This document shows positions 37,378 to 45,847 of a stretch of 64,000 nucleotides of DNA, piece after piece. Position 1 is the stretch's first letter. The number at the start of each line of letters is the position of its first letter. This DNA is from Sphingobacterium gobiense (GTDB lineage Bacteria > Bacteroidota > Bacteroidia > Sphingobacteriales > Sphingobacteriaceae), in the NCBI RefSeq assembly GCF_002980575.1, contig NZ_PVBS01000001.1, positions 744,001-808,000 on the forward strand. The letters are read 5' to 3'. A model generated the notes under the pieces. The model searched no databases. It was not told the origin of the DNA and saw only the letters and a program-made list of their open reading frames with translations. A program made the translations under genes and the position numbers.

Positions 37378-39960
37378 TTATTGTTTATTGTTCAGTTTGT
37401 TTATGCTTAATATCTTATATTGTCCTGCTGCCAAAGTAATCGAACTTGTCGAACGCCAATCGCGTGTTCTCCCTGCCAAGTTATCGTACCAGCTTTTTTG
37501 TAAAGCTATGGGAATAGTGAAATCATGTTCCACCACATCGACGTTTCCAATAACAAGCACCTCCTGCCCTCCTTCTTTCAATACATAATATTTCACGGCT
37601 CCATCTACTTTGTGATTGACTGCTCCCGTTCTGAAAATAGCGTTTTGACGTTTCCAGCCGATCAGCTTTGCATAATGAGCAAAGAGGCTATAGCGATTCG
37701 GATCTTTCAAATAATCCCATTTTAATGGTTTTTTTCCTGTCCTACCGTTTTCGTCAATCGAGATATCATATCCTAATTCTCCGAATTGCCATATCATCTT
37801 GGGGCCAGGTGCACAAAGGAGAAACGCCGCAGCCTGCTTCATGCGCTCCAACGCTGTTGCCAATTCCTTGGTTGAATAATTTCCCTGCGTGTTACCATAT
37901 TGCAGGTTTTTGTACATCAAACGTTCTTCATCATGCGATTCCATATACGATACAAATTGCGGTTTTTCGAAACCATGCGCATCGGCGAAAAGGCGTTTAA
38001 GATCGGAGTTATCATTCCACCCCATAGTGGCTTCATTGAACACATGATTCAAATTATTCCATAAAAACAACCCTTCGCTTGCCAATTCCCTTTCTTCGCG
38101 ATCTTCTGCAAAATGCTCCAAGATGACATAGAAGTCTTTATCGCGTTCACGTATAAAATGGTTATAGTTTTTCCATATCGCAATACGGCTTGCATCATAG
38201 GCTGACCATTGCTGTACTGCCCCGTCGCTTTCGTCCGTACCCGAATTTTTCTGTGTAAAGCCCTTGGAAAGATCAAAACGGAAACCATCCACCTTAAACT
38301 CTTCCATCCAGAATGCGATAACATCTTTGGTAAACTGTTGTGTAAAAGAACTTTCGTGATTAAAGTCATAACCTACATTATATGGATGGGTAGGGACGAT
38401 ATTAAACCAAGGATTATTTGTTAACGAACCCGCTTGTTGATATAAACGTACCATGGGCGATTGTCCAAACGCATGGTTTAATACCATATCGAGTATTACA
38501 GCAATTCCTTCTTGGTGGCATTCATCAATAAATGCTTTCAACTCATTGGTGGTACCATAATATTTGTCCAATGCAAAGTGAAAAGAAGGGTTATAACCCC
38601 AGCTCGAATTTCCCTCAAATTCCTGTACAGGCAGAAGTTCGACTGCGTTTACACCTAATCGTTTCAGATAAGAAATAGAATCCCGTAATGTTTTGTAATT
38701 GCGTTGGTCTAGAAAATCCCGCACGTGCAATTCATAAATGACCAAATCGAACACATCGGGACGATTGAAGGTAGTGTTTTGCCATGTATATGCTATATTG
38801 TTTAACGACAATACAGAAACAATGCCCGCTGTTGCACCCTGTGGATAGCTTGGTAAATGCGGATGGGAAGCTACTTCGCCATCGTGATTCGGATCTAACA
38901 CCAATTTTGCGTATGGATCGGCGATTTTAAGCTGCCCGTCTATCAGGAATTGGTATGTGTAGTTCGTTTGAAAATCTAGGTTCCTTAACGTAATCCACCA
39001 GATATTGCCATCTGGGGTCCGTTTCATCGCATAGTCTTGCGTCGCTTGAAAATCGTTAAAATTACCTAATAAGAACGCCGAAGACTTATCAGGCGCAGTA
39101 AGTGCAAAAGAAACTTCCTGCTTATCACGGTTGATCGTAACCCCGTTTTTATTTATCCCGGCAGGTAATTCAGCGACTTCCACATCACCTTCAACAAACA
39201 CAGTAAGCATCCTAACAGCATGTTGCCCATTCGCTTCAATACGCGCTTCGATATGCTGTTGCCCTGTACCATTCAGTAGTAATTTGTGGTTGAGCTCATT
39301 TCCTTGGTTGGTCGCGACTTGCTGTCCATTTACGGAAAGCTTTAATGTACCTGACTGGGAGGCGTGTAGGCGGATCGGAAGTTCTTCACCCCGTGCGTAG
39401 GATTGCTTTTCCGATAGTAAAACAAACGTGGGTTGAACCGCAGGCGCTTTAAAGGTTATATCCGGCTTTTGCTTCGATGAAATCGACCAATACATGTCCG
39501 ACCCATCTGTATTGCGCAGCACCTTACTTCCATCTGCATTCCGAACCAAAAAGGCCATGTGCGTTACATCATTCGCTTGCGTACGTTTGAAAAAGCTCGC
39601 GGGATGAATAGCGATACTATATCTACCATCCGCTTCCCTTTTTAATTTATAGCTATCGAGATTCTTGTCCCATGCTGTAGCGACCTCTTTCCATTCTTTT
39701 TCCGATGTACTACCGGTCAATAACAAACCGGCATGTAGGTATAGATCTCCGGAATGGTTAAGAAGTTCTTTGTTGCCCTTTGCCAGATCAAAAGTAAGCG
39801 TAGTGATTTCGTCCCAATATAGAAAATCATCAGACAAGGATACTAAACCCAGCTCTATATCCTCCCCAATTGGGTCTACACCTGGTTTCACATCCTTTTT
39901 ACAGGCGATAATCCACAATACCATGACGAGCAGATATCCTAATTTTTTGTTCGTTTTCAT
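37378..39960 (-). CDS. Surface GH13 alpha-amylase/pullulanase lipoprotein (SusG-like role)
   Basis: An 860-residue lipoprotein (LLVMVLWIIACKKD, Cys20). An N-terminal starch-binding-like region (residues 30-170) and an Ig/CBM48-like module (about 270-350, SAFLLGNFNDFQ) precede the GH13 barrel. Catalytic motifs: GFRFDLSKGF (about 560), ILEHFAED (about 616) and MESHDEE (about 675). It probably starts starch breakdown on the cell surface. It is the first gene of the operon, ahead of susC, unlike Bacteroides, where susG is last. CBM48 content hints at activity on branched glucans. Confidence 0.88.
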   Translation of the reverse strand: MKTNKKLGYLLVMVLWIIACKKDVKPGVDPIGEDIELGLVSLSDDFLYWDEITTLTFDLAKGNKELLNHSGDLYLHAGLLLTGSTSEKEWKEVATAWDKNLDSYKLKREADGRYSIAIHPASFFKRTQANDVTHMAFLVRNADGSKVLRNTDGSDMYWSISSKQKPDITFKAPAVQPTFVLLSEKQSYARGEELPIRLHASQSGTLKLSVNGQQVATNQGNELNHKLLLNGTGQQHIEARIEANGQHAVRMLTVFVEGDVEVAELPAGINKNGVTINRDKQEVSFALTAPDKSSAFLLGNFNDFQATQDYAMKRTPDGNIWWITLRNLDFQTNYTYQFLIDGQLKIADPYAKLVLDPNHDGEVASHPHLPSYPQGATAGIVSVLSLNNIAYTWQNTTFNRPDVFDLVIYELHVRDFLDQRNYKTLRDSISYLKRLGVNAVELLPVQEFEGNSSWGYNPSFHFALDKYYGTTNELKAFIDECHQEGIAVILDMVLNHAFGQSPMVRLYQQAGSLTNNPWFNIVPTHPYNVGYDFNHESSFTQQFTKDVIAFWMEEFKVDGFRFDLSKGFTQKNSGTDESDGAVQQWSAYDASRIAIWKNYNHFIRERDKDFYVILEHFAEDREERELASEGLFLWNNLNHVFNEATMGWNDNSDLKRLFADAHGFEKPQFVSYMESHDEERLMYKNLQYGNTQGNYSTKELATALERMKQAAAFLLCAPGPKMIWQFGELGYDISIDENGRTGKKPLKWDYLKDPNRYSLFAHYAKLIGWKRQNAIFRTGAVNHKVDGAVKYYVLKEGGQEVLVIGNVDVVEHDFTIPIALQKSWYDNLAGRTRDWRSTSSITLAAGQYKILSINKLNNKQ

Positions 39961-39983
39961 CTACAAAGCGGTTAGCTAAAACC

Positions 39984-40003
39984 AATTGGGAATGTTCCCG
40001 AAA
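39984..40003. promoter_or_regulatory. LacI-type operator, site 1 (leader of the starch operon)
   Basis: The core GGGAATGTTCCC is identical to the central 12 bp of site 2, and the right flank GAAA also matches. It lies in the untranslated leader, 24 bp before the first gene, with centre-to-centre distance to site 2 of 101 bp. A looping partner or roadblock site is plausible. Confidence 0.7.
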
Positions 40004-40084
40004 AAACTCCATTAAATTTAATTATGGAAGAACAAAGTGTATAATAAATGCCTTACGCTTGTGATCCCTCTATAATCGTTAGCA

Positions 40085-40104
40085 TTTCGGGAATGTTCCC
40101 GAAA
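40085..40104. promoter_or_regulatory. LacI-type operator, site 2 (at the transcription start)
   Basis: TTTCGGGAATGTTCCCGAAA has perfect 9-bp arms around a TG centre, the form expected for a LacI-family dimer. It covers the predicted start of transcription just below the -7 element. The regulator gene ends 63 bp upstream of it on the same strand. Confidence 0.85.
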
Positions 40105-40109
40105 CATAT

Positions 40110-40140
40110 CAAAGGTAAAATGTTTCAGGAATATTCCAAA
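40110..40140 (-). promoter_or_regulatory. Promoter of the starch operon
   Basis: On the reverse strand TTTG (40140-40137), an exact 19-bp spacer and TACCTTTG (40117-40110) match the Bacteroidota consensus fully. Transcription would begin near 40103, giving a leader of about 140 nt before the surface amylase gene. Confidence 0.85.
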
Positions 40141-40142
40141 GA
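40123..40142. promoter_or_regulatory. Degenerate LacI-type operator, site 3 (over the -33 element)
   Basis: TTTCAGGAATATTCCAAAGA keeps the GGAA-TA-TTCC heart of the palindrome. It overlaps the -33 TTTG and part of the spacer. The centre is 38 bp from site 2. Weaker than the other two. Confidence 0.6.
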
Positions 40143-40166
40143 AAAAAATATCTTTTTTTGAAAAAA

Positions 40167-41180
40167 TTAAAGTTTCCGACTAGAATCCTGAAAAATAAGG
40201 CTGGATTGCAATAACGTGGTTTCCTGTTGACTAAGTTCTGTCGGATTATCCAATATCCGAAAAAGAAAATTGGCAGCTTCCTTTCCCATTGCAAAAGCCG
40301 GTTGCTTTACGACACTAAGTGAGGGACTTAATAGGTCTGCGATGTCTAAACAGGAAAAGCATATTAGTTTCAGGTCTACTGGAATCTGTATCCCTTCTTC
40401 TCCTGCAACACGAATGGTGGATATGGCCAGTCTTTCCACAGAAGCAAAAATCCCATCAGGTTCATATTGTTTAATGAGGTTTCTGATGGCAGCCCTGTTT
40501 TTCGTTTCATCGTTTACTGTGTCCAGTATCAACTCTTCTCGAAATGGTATACCGTTTTCTTCTAACGCTTTTCGATAACCATCCATCCGAATCTTGCCAA
40601 TGGACACCTTTGGGTTGATAACAAGATACGCTATGTTTTTACACCCGTTATCAATAAGATGCTGTGTGGCGAGTCTACTGGATTCAAAATCATTGCCGGT
40701 AACGAAGTGACCATGAAAGTCGTCATAACTTCGATCGAAAAATACAATGGGAACATCATGGTCTATTAAGGTTTGTAGGTGGCTGTGATCTTTTCCCTCT
40801 CCCGAAGCAGAAATCAATACGCCGTCTACCCGGCCATTTACTAACGAACGTATAATAGATGCTTCATTTTGTACACTGCTGTCCGTTACGTATATCAATG
40901 TATGGTATTTTTTTGAACGGGCAATCAGTTCGATGCCTTTTATCGCTTGACTGAAAAATTTATTACCGAATTCGGGGATAATAATGGCAATGGTCTGGCT
41001 GCGATTCCCTCGTAAACTACTTGCATATAGGTTTGGAGAAAAGCCCAGTTCTTCTGCTTTTGCTAGAATACGTTCTTTTGTTTTCGGACTAATGTCACTA
41101 CTATCCCGAAATGCCCGGGATACCGTAGATTTGGATAGCCCTAATGTCTCTGCTAAATCAACTATTGTTATCTGTGACAT
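40167..41180 (-). CDS. LacI-family transcriptional regulator of the starch/maltose locus
   Basis: A 337-residue LacI/GalR regulator. The helix-turn-helix TIVDLAETLGLSKSTVSRAF is at residues 4-23, with the hinge helix near SPNLYASSLRG. A periplasmic-binding-protein-like effector domain follows, beginning IAIIIPEFGNKFFSQAIKGIE. It lies directly upstream of the starch operon on the same strand. The perfect palindromes between the two are its probable binding sites. A maltodextrin effector is an inference. The gene may also be autoregulated, but no operator copy is seen upstream of it. Confidence 0.92.
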   Translation of the reverse strand: MSQITIVDLAETLGLSKSTVSRAFRDSSDISPKTKERILAKAEELGFSPNLYASSLRGNRSQTIAIIIPEFGNKFFSQAIKGIELIARSKKYHTLIYVTDSSVQNEASIIRSLVNGRVDGVLISASGEGKDHSHLQTLIDHDVPIVFFDRSYDDFHGHFVTGNDFESSRLATQHLIDNGCKNIAYLVINPKVSIGKIRMDGYRKALEENGIPFREELILDTVNDETKNRAAIRNLIKQYEPDGIFASVERLAISTIRVAGEEGIQIPVDLKLICFSCLDIADLLSPSLSVVKQPAFAMGKEAANFLFRILDNPTELSQQETTLLQSSLIFQDSSRKL

Positions 41181-41196
41181 ATCGTTATTCTTCCTT

Positions 41197-41204
41197 CAAA
41201 GATA
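41197..41204 (-). promoter_or_regulatory. Possible -7 element of the LacI-family gene
   Basis: TATCTTTG on the reverse strand lies 16 bp before the ATG, implying a leader of about 10 nt. There is no good -33 match. Confidence 0.4.
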
Positions 41205-41283
41205 CTAATAATTCCTAGCTCGCGACTCCTCTTCGCTGAGTTGGTCAGCTCGATCGCTAAATAGGAGCCCTTTACCTGATACT

Positions 41284-42138
41284 TTATCGCATAAAAACAC
41301 TATCCAATAAATAGAAAGCCGCAAATATCACGGACGCGACACCATTGGTCGTCATAAACGCTCTATTTACACGGCTAAGATCAGCGGGACTGACGATACG
41401 ATGCTGATATATCAATAAAAGTCCATAGAATGCAACGCCCAAGTAATAAAACCATCCCACCGGCATATACAATACAGGTAGTAATACGAATATAAAAGAG
41501 AGAACATGTAGCAGTTCCGAAATGCGTAATGCTTTTTTTCCGCCAAAATAGGCGGGAATAGAGTTCAGTCTGTTTGCTCTGTCAAATTCTTCATCTTGCA
41601 AGGCATAGATAATATCAAATCCGCCAGACCAGCACATCACGGCTATGCCGTAGAATATGGGTACCATATCAAAATGGTTGGTCACGACCAAATAGGCTCC
41701 AATAGGCGACAAGCCCAACCCTATCCCTAGTACGATATGGCATAAAGGGGTAAATCGTTTTGTATAACTGTAAAACAAGACTACAAATAGCGCTATAGGC
41801 GACAAATAGAAACACAATGTATTGATAAAATAAGTGGCCCCTATAAAAATCAAGCAATTAATAACCGTAAATGTTAGGGCGTTATTGGCCGAAATTTTTC
41901 CAGCCGGAATATCGCGCATGGCTGTGCGGGGATTTATAGCATCGATGTCACGGTCTAAAAAGCGATTAAATGCCATGGCTGCATTCCGGGCGGTTACCAT
42001 ACATACCAGCATCAATAAAAGTTTTTTCCAATCAAAACCGTGTTCTGTCGTTTGTATAGCTAGAAAAAAACCGATAATAGCAAAAGGCAAAGCAAAGATG
42101 CTGTGTGCAAACAGCACGAGCGACATGTACTTCTTCAT
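41284..42138 (-). CDS. UbiA-family prenyltransferase
   Basis: A 284-residue integral membrane protein with about eight hydrophobic segments. The first polyprenyl-diphosphate-binding motif is NRFLDRDIDAINPRTAMRDI (residues 58-77) and the second is in YALQDEEFDRANRLNSIP. It attaches a prenyl chain to an aromatic acid in quinone synthesis. In Bacteroidota, which use menaquinone, this UbiA-like type is usually annotated as 4-hydroxybenzoate polyprenyltransferase or MqnP. The substrate is not certain. It follows the EngB GTPase gene by 5 bp. Confidence 0.88.
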   Translation of the reverse strand: MKKYMSLVLFAHSIFALPFAIIGFFLAIQTTEHGFDWKKLLLMLVCMVTARNAAMAFNRFLDRDIDAINPRTAMRDIPAGKISANNALTFTVINCLIFIGATYFINTLCFYLSPIALFVVLFYSYTKRFTPLCHIVLGIGLGLSPIGAYLVVTNHFDMVPIFYGIAVMCWSGGFDIIYALQDEEFDRANRLNSIPAYFGGKKALRISELLHVLSFIFVLLPVLYMPVGWFYYLGVAFYGLLLIYQHRIVSPADLSRVNRAFMTTNGVASVIFAAFYLLDSVFMR

Positions 42139-42143
42139 GGTTA

Positions 42144-42761
42144 CTACTGTTCAACAATAGGCGAAATGAAATTTTTATTGATGTCATCTATCGTAGCCAA
42201 TATCTCTTCCATTCCTTGCCTCTTCTCGGCAGAAGTTAGAAAAAGAGACGGCACTTCTTCAAACCAGGCTAAAAGCGACTTTTTGAATTTCGCAATATTT
42301 TGATCAGATTTCATGGTGGATTGCTTGTCTGCTTTTGTAAATACGAGCAAAAACGGCAGGCCTTGTTCTCCTAGCCAACGGCAAAATTCCAAATCTATCT
42401 TCTGCGGTTCGAGCCGGCTATCGATCAATACAAAAATACATTGAAGGTTCTCCCGTTTTGTCAGGTACCGCCGAATAAAACGTTCCCATTCTGCCCGATT
42501 TTTTTTAGACGTCTGGGCAAACCCATAGCCTGGAAGATCGACAAGATACCACGATTTGTCGATTATAAAATGATTGATAAGTTGTGTCTTACCGGGTTTT
42601 TGAGAAGTTTTTGCTAAACCTTTTTTATTGACCAAGGCGTTGATCAGTGATGATTTACCTACATTTGAACGGCCTATAAAGGCGTATTCTGGCAACGATG
42701 GTTCTGGAAGTTTCCGAACATCGGTATTGCTCATGACAAATTCTGCAGTTTTTACAAGCAT
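42144..42761 (-). CDS. engB: Ribosome-biogenesis GTPase YihA/YsxC/EngB
   Basis: A 205-residue GTPase needed for late 50S subunit assembly. Motifs: [12 protein letters not shown] (G1), [13 protein letters not shown] (G3) and FTKADK (G4). The start at 42761 ([20 protein letters not shown]) matches the usual family start; the in-frame ATG at 42815 would add 18 atypical residues. A TACCTTTG (-7-like) at 42773-42766 on the reverse strand lies just 5 bp before this start, so the mRNA could be nearly leaderless. Its partner gene downstream is the UbiA-like prenyltransferase. Confidence 0.93.
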   Translation of the reverse strand: MLVKTAEFVMSNTDVRKLPEPSLPEYAFIGRSNVGKSSLINALVNKKGLAKTSQKPGKTQLINHFIIDKSWYLVDLPGYGFAQTSKKNRAEWERFIRRYLTKRENLQCIFVLIDSRLEPQKIDLEFCRWLGEQGLPFLLVFTKADKQSTMKSDQNIAKFKKSLLAWFEEVPSLFLTSAEKRQGMEEILATIDDINKNFISPIVEQ

Positions 42762-42881
42762 AGAACAAAGGTAGTATTTTTTCCGATTTGTCTTATGTTG
42801 GCAAACATTATCCACTCTTGAATCGTTAGGTACTGTAGTAAATATTATTACGGAAAGATAGCATAGTATAAAACCTCAGCG

Positions 42882-43295
42882 ATGGAAAAAGAGAATTTAG
42901 ACGAAGACAACAAATCAAACGAAGCGACACCACAACGTCCCGAAGGTGAACGTATTTTAAAAGCGCCACTTGTAGAAATGGATTTGTTTGCCTTCATTGA
43001 GCAAATAAAAAGTGAAACGACTTGGGCAGATAGCGACCGGAATTCTATTACTATTTTTAAATCAGAGGCTATGACCATGGTATTAATCGGTCTACACGAA
43101 AATGCAGAATTAAAACCCCACAAAGCAAACGGGACAATAAGTGTGCAGGTGTTGGGAGGAAAAATTGAATTCGGCACAGAAGACCAGTATGTACAAGTTG
43201 AAAAAGGACAAATAGTAGCATTGCAGGAGAATTTGCTGCACCGGGTAAAAGCACTCACAGAAAGCTTTTTTTTACTCACACTTATAGGTAATTAA
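42882..43295 (+). CDS. Cupin-domain protein
   Basis: A 137-residue protein with an acidic, low-complexity N-terminus (MEKENLDEDNKSNEATPQ) and a single cupin beta-barrel: GLHENAELKPHKANGTISVQVLGGKIEF is cupin motif 1 and VEKGQIVALQENLLHRVKAL motif 2. One histidine is in each motif, so a metal site is possible but not the full three-His one-Glu set. Function is unknown; small cupins like this often act as sensors or enzymes on small metabolites. It is followed 90 bp later by the CvpA-CAP gene. Confidence 0.75.
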   Translation: MEKENLDEDNKSNEATPQRPEGERILKAPLVEMDLFAFIEQIKSETTWADSDRNSITIFKSEAMTMVLIGLHENAELKPHKANGTISVQVLGGKIEFGTEDQYVQVEKGQIVALQENLLHRVKALTESFFLLTLIGN

Positions 43296-43385
43296 ACAAT
43301 AAACACCGACACAAGACATCACCGATTGTATGTCACTTGAACGATAGAGAACATTTAGTGGCGTTCATTGTCCTATGGAAACGAT

Positions 43386-44336
43386 ATGAATATAATCGAT
43401 GTCATACTTTTACTCGTTTTATTGATCTCGATATGGAACGGGATCACGAGGGGTTTCTTTGCCGGAACGGCCCGGCTTGTATCTTGGTTAGGAAGTTTGC
43501 TAATTACTTTTGCATTATATAGATATGTTGTCCACTTTTTTGAAACATACCTCACAGATGGTTTATGGACAATGCCCCTATCCTTCCTGTTTACGTTTCT
43601 TATTGTCGGTTCTATCCTGTCGCTGCTTACCAGCAAAGTATTAAACGCAATTCCGTTAAAAATGCGGGAGCATCGCGTGAACAACATTTTTGGTTTTATA
43701 CCCGGAGTTATAGTGGGATTGCTCTATGCAGCTATCATTTCTACGCTTTTACTTTTATTGCCCTTGTCAGAAACCCTGACGTCACAAACTCGGGAAAGCA
43801 AAATTGCCGAACAGCTGACCAATGGATTGGGGTGGATAGAGCGACCATTCGCCCCCGCGCTTGATGTCGTAAACCGTTCTATCAATAAAATGACTATTGA
43901 GCCTGGATCCTCTGAAAGCATAAGTCTTCCTTTCGTAGTGGAAAACCCAAAGCCTAGGCCAGATTTGGAAAGCCAGATGCTCGACCTAGTGAACGAAGAA
44001 CGGGCAAAAGCGAATCTGCCGCCGCTCACCTTAGATGCCGAACTGACGCCGGTAGCACGCCAACACTCGAAAGACATGTTTGCAAGGCGTTATTTTTCGC
44101 ACATTTCCCCTGAAGGGAACACACCCTTTGATCGCATTCGCGATGCTAACATTAGGTTTCTGATCGCCGGTGAAAATTTAGCGCTTGCACAGAACCTACC
44201 CTTGGCCCATGATGGCCTGATGAATTCACCAGGACATCGCGCCAATATCCTTCGACGTGCATTCGGTCGCGTAGGAATCGGCGTTCTCGATGGTGGCGTA
44301 TATGGTTTGATGGTTACGCAAAAATTTCGTAATTGA
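43386..44336 (+). CDS. CvpA-family membrane domain fused to a CAP/SCP domain
   Basis: A 316-residue fusion. Residues 1-150 are a CvpA (colicin V production) domain with four membrane segments: MNIIDVILLLVLLISIWNGI, an RGFFAGTARLVSWLG motif and an FGFIPGVIVGLLYAAIISTLLL segment. Residues 190-316 form a CAP/SCP domain of the bacterial YkwD type: LVNEERAKANLPPLTLD, HSKDMFARRYFSH, GENLA and SPGHRANIL, with likely His/Glu zinc-site residues. The ATG at 43386 is chosen over a TTG at 43368. The CAP domain should face the periplasm. Its ligand or substrate is unknown. Confidence 0.88.
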   Translation: MNIIDVILLLVLLISIWNGITRGFFAGTARLVSWLGSLLITFALYRYVVHFFETYLTDGLWTMPLSFLFTFLIVGSILSLLTSKVLNAIPLKMREHRVNNIFGFIPGVIVGLLYAAIISTLLLLLPLSETLTSQTRESKIAEQLTNGLGWIERPFAPALDVVNRSINKMTIEPGSSESISLPFVVENPKPRPDLESQMLDLVNEERAKANLPPLTLDAELTPVARQHSKDMFARRYFSHISPEGNTPFDRIRDANIRFLIAGENLALAQNLPLAHDGLMNSPGHRANILRRAFGRVGIGVLDGGVYGLMVTQKFRN

Positions 44337-44346
44337 ACATGTCTGT

Positions 44347-45180
44347 TCAGACAATTTCACGCTTAATCAGCTGATGAGGATCGAAAAAATGATTTAAAGG
44401 TCCATTGCCCGCGCCTGTTTGTACATCAGCACCGTTTTCGATAGCGTTAAAAACATACTGTTGCCCCAATGCTACGGCTTCATGCAAACCCTTACCACGC
44501 GCTATAAAAGATGCTATAGCAGAAGATAATGTACAACCAGAACCATGCGTGTTATCTGTATCGATTTTTTTAAACTCAAATGCATGATAACGACAAGCTT
44601 CATCGACCAAAAGAGAAGTAATAGTTGTAGACTCTTGATGTCCCCCTTTGAGCAGGATATTTTTGCAACCTAGAGCTTTCATATCCATTCCAGCAGCCTT
44701 CATTTGCGCTAACGTTTTGACTTTCGTTTTGGCCAAGACAGCGGATTCGTCCATATTGGGAGTGATGAGATCTGCCAATGGAATCAATAGTTTAATAATA
44801 GCTTGCAGGGTTTCCTCTTCAATCAGACGGTGACCACTAGTAGCAACCATAACAGGGTCAAATACAATGGGTACTTTTTTGTAATTGGCTAACGTACTTA
44901 CGATGGTTTCTACCAATTCAGACGTATGTACCATACCTATTTTTATGGCGTCTGGAACAACGTCTTCCATTAACGATGCGATCTGGTCTTTAACAGCCTC
45001 AATAGAGACAGGATATATCTTTCGGACTCCTTGGGTATTTTGTATGGGTAAGGCAGTCAATACGGATGTAGAAAAACACCCTAGTGCTGAAGCGGTTTTG
45101 ATATCAGCCTGTATTCCGGCCCCACCGCTCCCGTCAAACCCAGCGATGGTCATCACGATAGGATATTTATTTTTTTTCAT
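44347..45180 (-). CDS. thiD: Hydroxymethylpyrimidine (phosphate) kinase
   Basis: A 277-residue kinase of the ribokinase fold that phosphorylates HMP and HMP-P for thiamine synthesis. IAGFDGSGGAGIQADIKTASALG (residues 13-35) is the classic ThiD start, VFDPVMVATSGHRL binds the pyrimidine, and DTDNTHGSGCTLSSAIAS contains the catalytic Asp and anion hole. Last gene of the thiMED salvage operon, 28 bp after thiE. Confidence 0.94.
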   Translation of the reverse strand: MKKNKYPIVMTIAGFDGSGGAGIQADIKTASALGCFSTSVLTALPIQNTQGVRKIYPVSIEAVKDQIASLMEDVVPDAIKIGMVHTSELVETIVSTLANYKKVPIVFDPVMVATSGHRLIEEETLQAIIKLLIPLADLITPNMDESAVLAKTKVKTLAQMKAAGMDMKALGCKNILLKGGHQESTTITSLLVDEACRYHAFEFKKIDTDNTHGSGCTLSSAIASFIARGKGLHEAVALGQQYVFNAIENGADVQTGAGNGPLNHFFDPHQLIKREIV

Positions 45181-45208
45181 CAGTATATAATTTATCTAAG
45201 CATGTATT

Positions 45209-45847
45209 TCATTTCAATACTTCATTTTTTAATTCATAAGCCGCTTTTTGCGGGTCAATGGCGCCACACACGGCAGATACAACCGCAATACAATCTGCAC
45301 CTGCACTTATTACCGCTTTTGCATTGCTTTTATGAATATTGCCGATGGCGACCAATTTCTTAGATGTGAGCTGTCGGATACGGGCTATACCATCCAGCCC
45401 CCATTCGGTAACGGTATCCGATTTGGTTGCTGTACGGAAAACGGGGCTTACACCCAAATAGTCGGAAACTGCTGTCTGTTTATCCGCTAACTGATCAATA
45501 TATTTAATAGAGTAGCCCACATATGCCTGTGAAGCGTCCCATTGGCTGCGGACTTGCACCGGTGATATATCACTATTGCCGACATGTATGCCTGCTGCAG
45601 GAAGAGACATTGCCACCTGAAGATTATCATTGATAATAAGCGGTATGTTATACTTGTCGGTGATGTCCTTAAGTCGTTTGGCTGCTTCCAAAAAAACACT
45701 GGTTCCAAGTAGCTTTTCCCGGAGCTGAATAATATCAACGCCACCCAAAATAGCCTGTTCAGCTACTTCCAGGTAATTGCGTCCGCTACAATCGGCCTGT
45801 GAAATCACCAGGTACAATTGATACGGAAAGTACGCTCGGGTTTTCAT
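45209..45847 (-). CDS. thiE: Thiamine-phosphate synthase
   Basis: A 212-residue TIM-barrel enzyme that joins HMP-PP and thiazole phosphate into thiamine phosphate. Visible blocks are GGVDIIQLREK, PLIINDNLQVAMSLPAAGIHVGNSD, YVGYSIKYIDQL and LGVSPVFRTATKSD. The start at 45847 is chosen because it makes an ATGA overlap with the thiM stop, typical of coupled genes; an in-frame ATG at 45859 would overlap by 16 bp. Confidence 0.93.
   Translation of the reverse strand: MKTRAYFPYQLYLVISQADCSGRNYLEVAEQAILGGVDIIQLREKLLGTSVFLEAAKRLKDITDKYNIPLIINDNLQVAMSLPAAGIHVGNSDISPVQVRSQWDASQAYVGYSIKYIDQLADKQTAVSDYLGVSPVFRTATKSDTVTEWGLDGIARIRQLTSKKLVAIGNIHKSNAKAVISAGADCIAVVSAVCGAIDPQKAAYELKNEVLK

Noticed and set aside
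43368..43385. Upstream TTG start for the CvpA-CAP gene
   Set aside because: The ATG at 43386 gives the normal CvpA start MNIIDVILL; the six extra residues do not fit.
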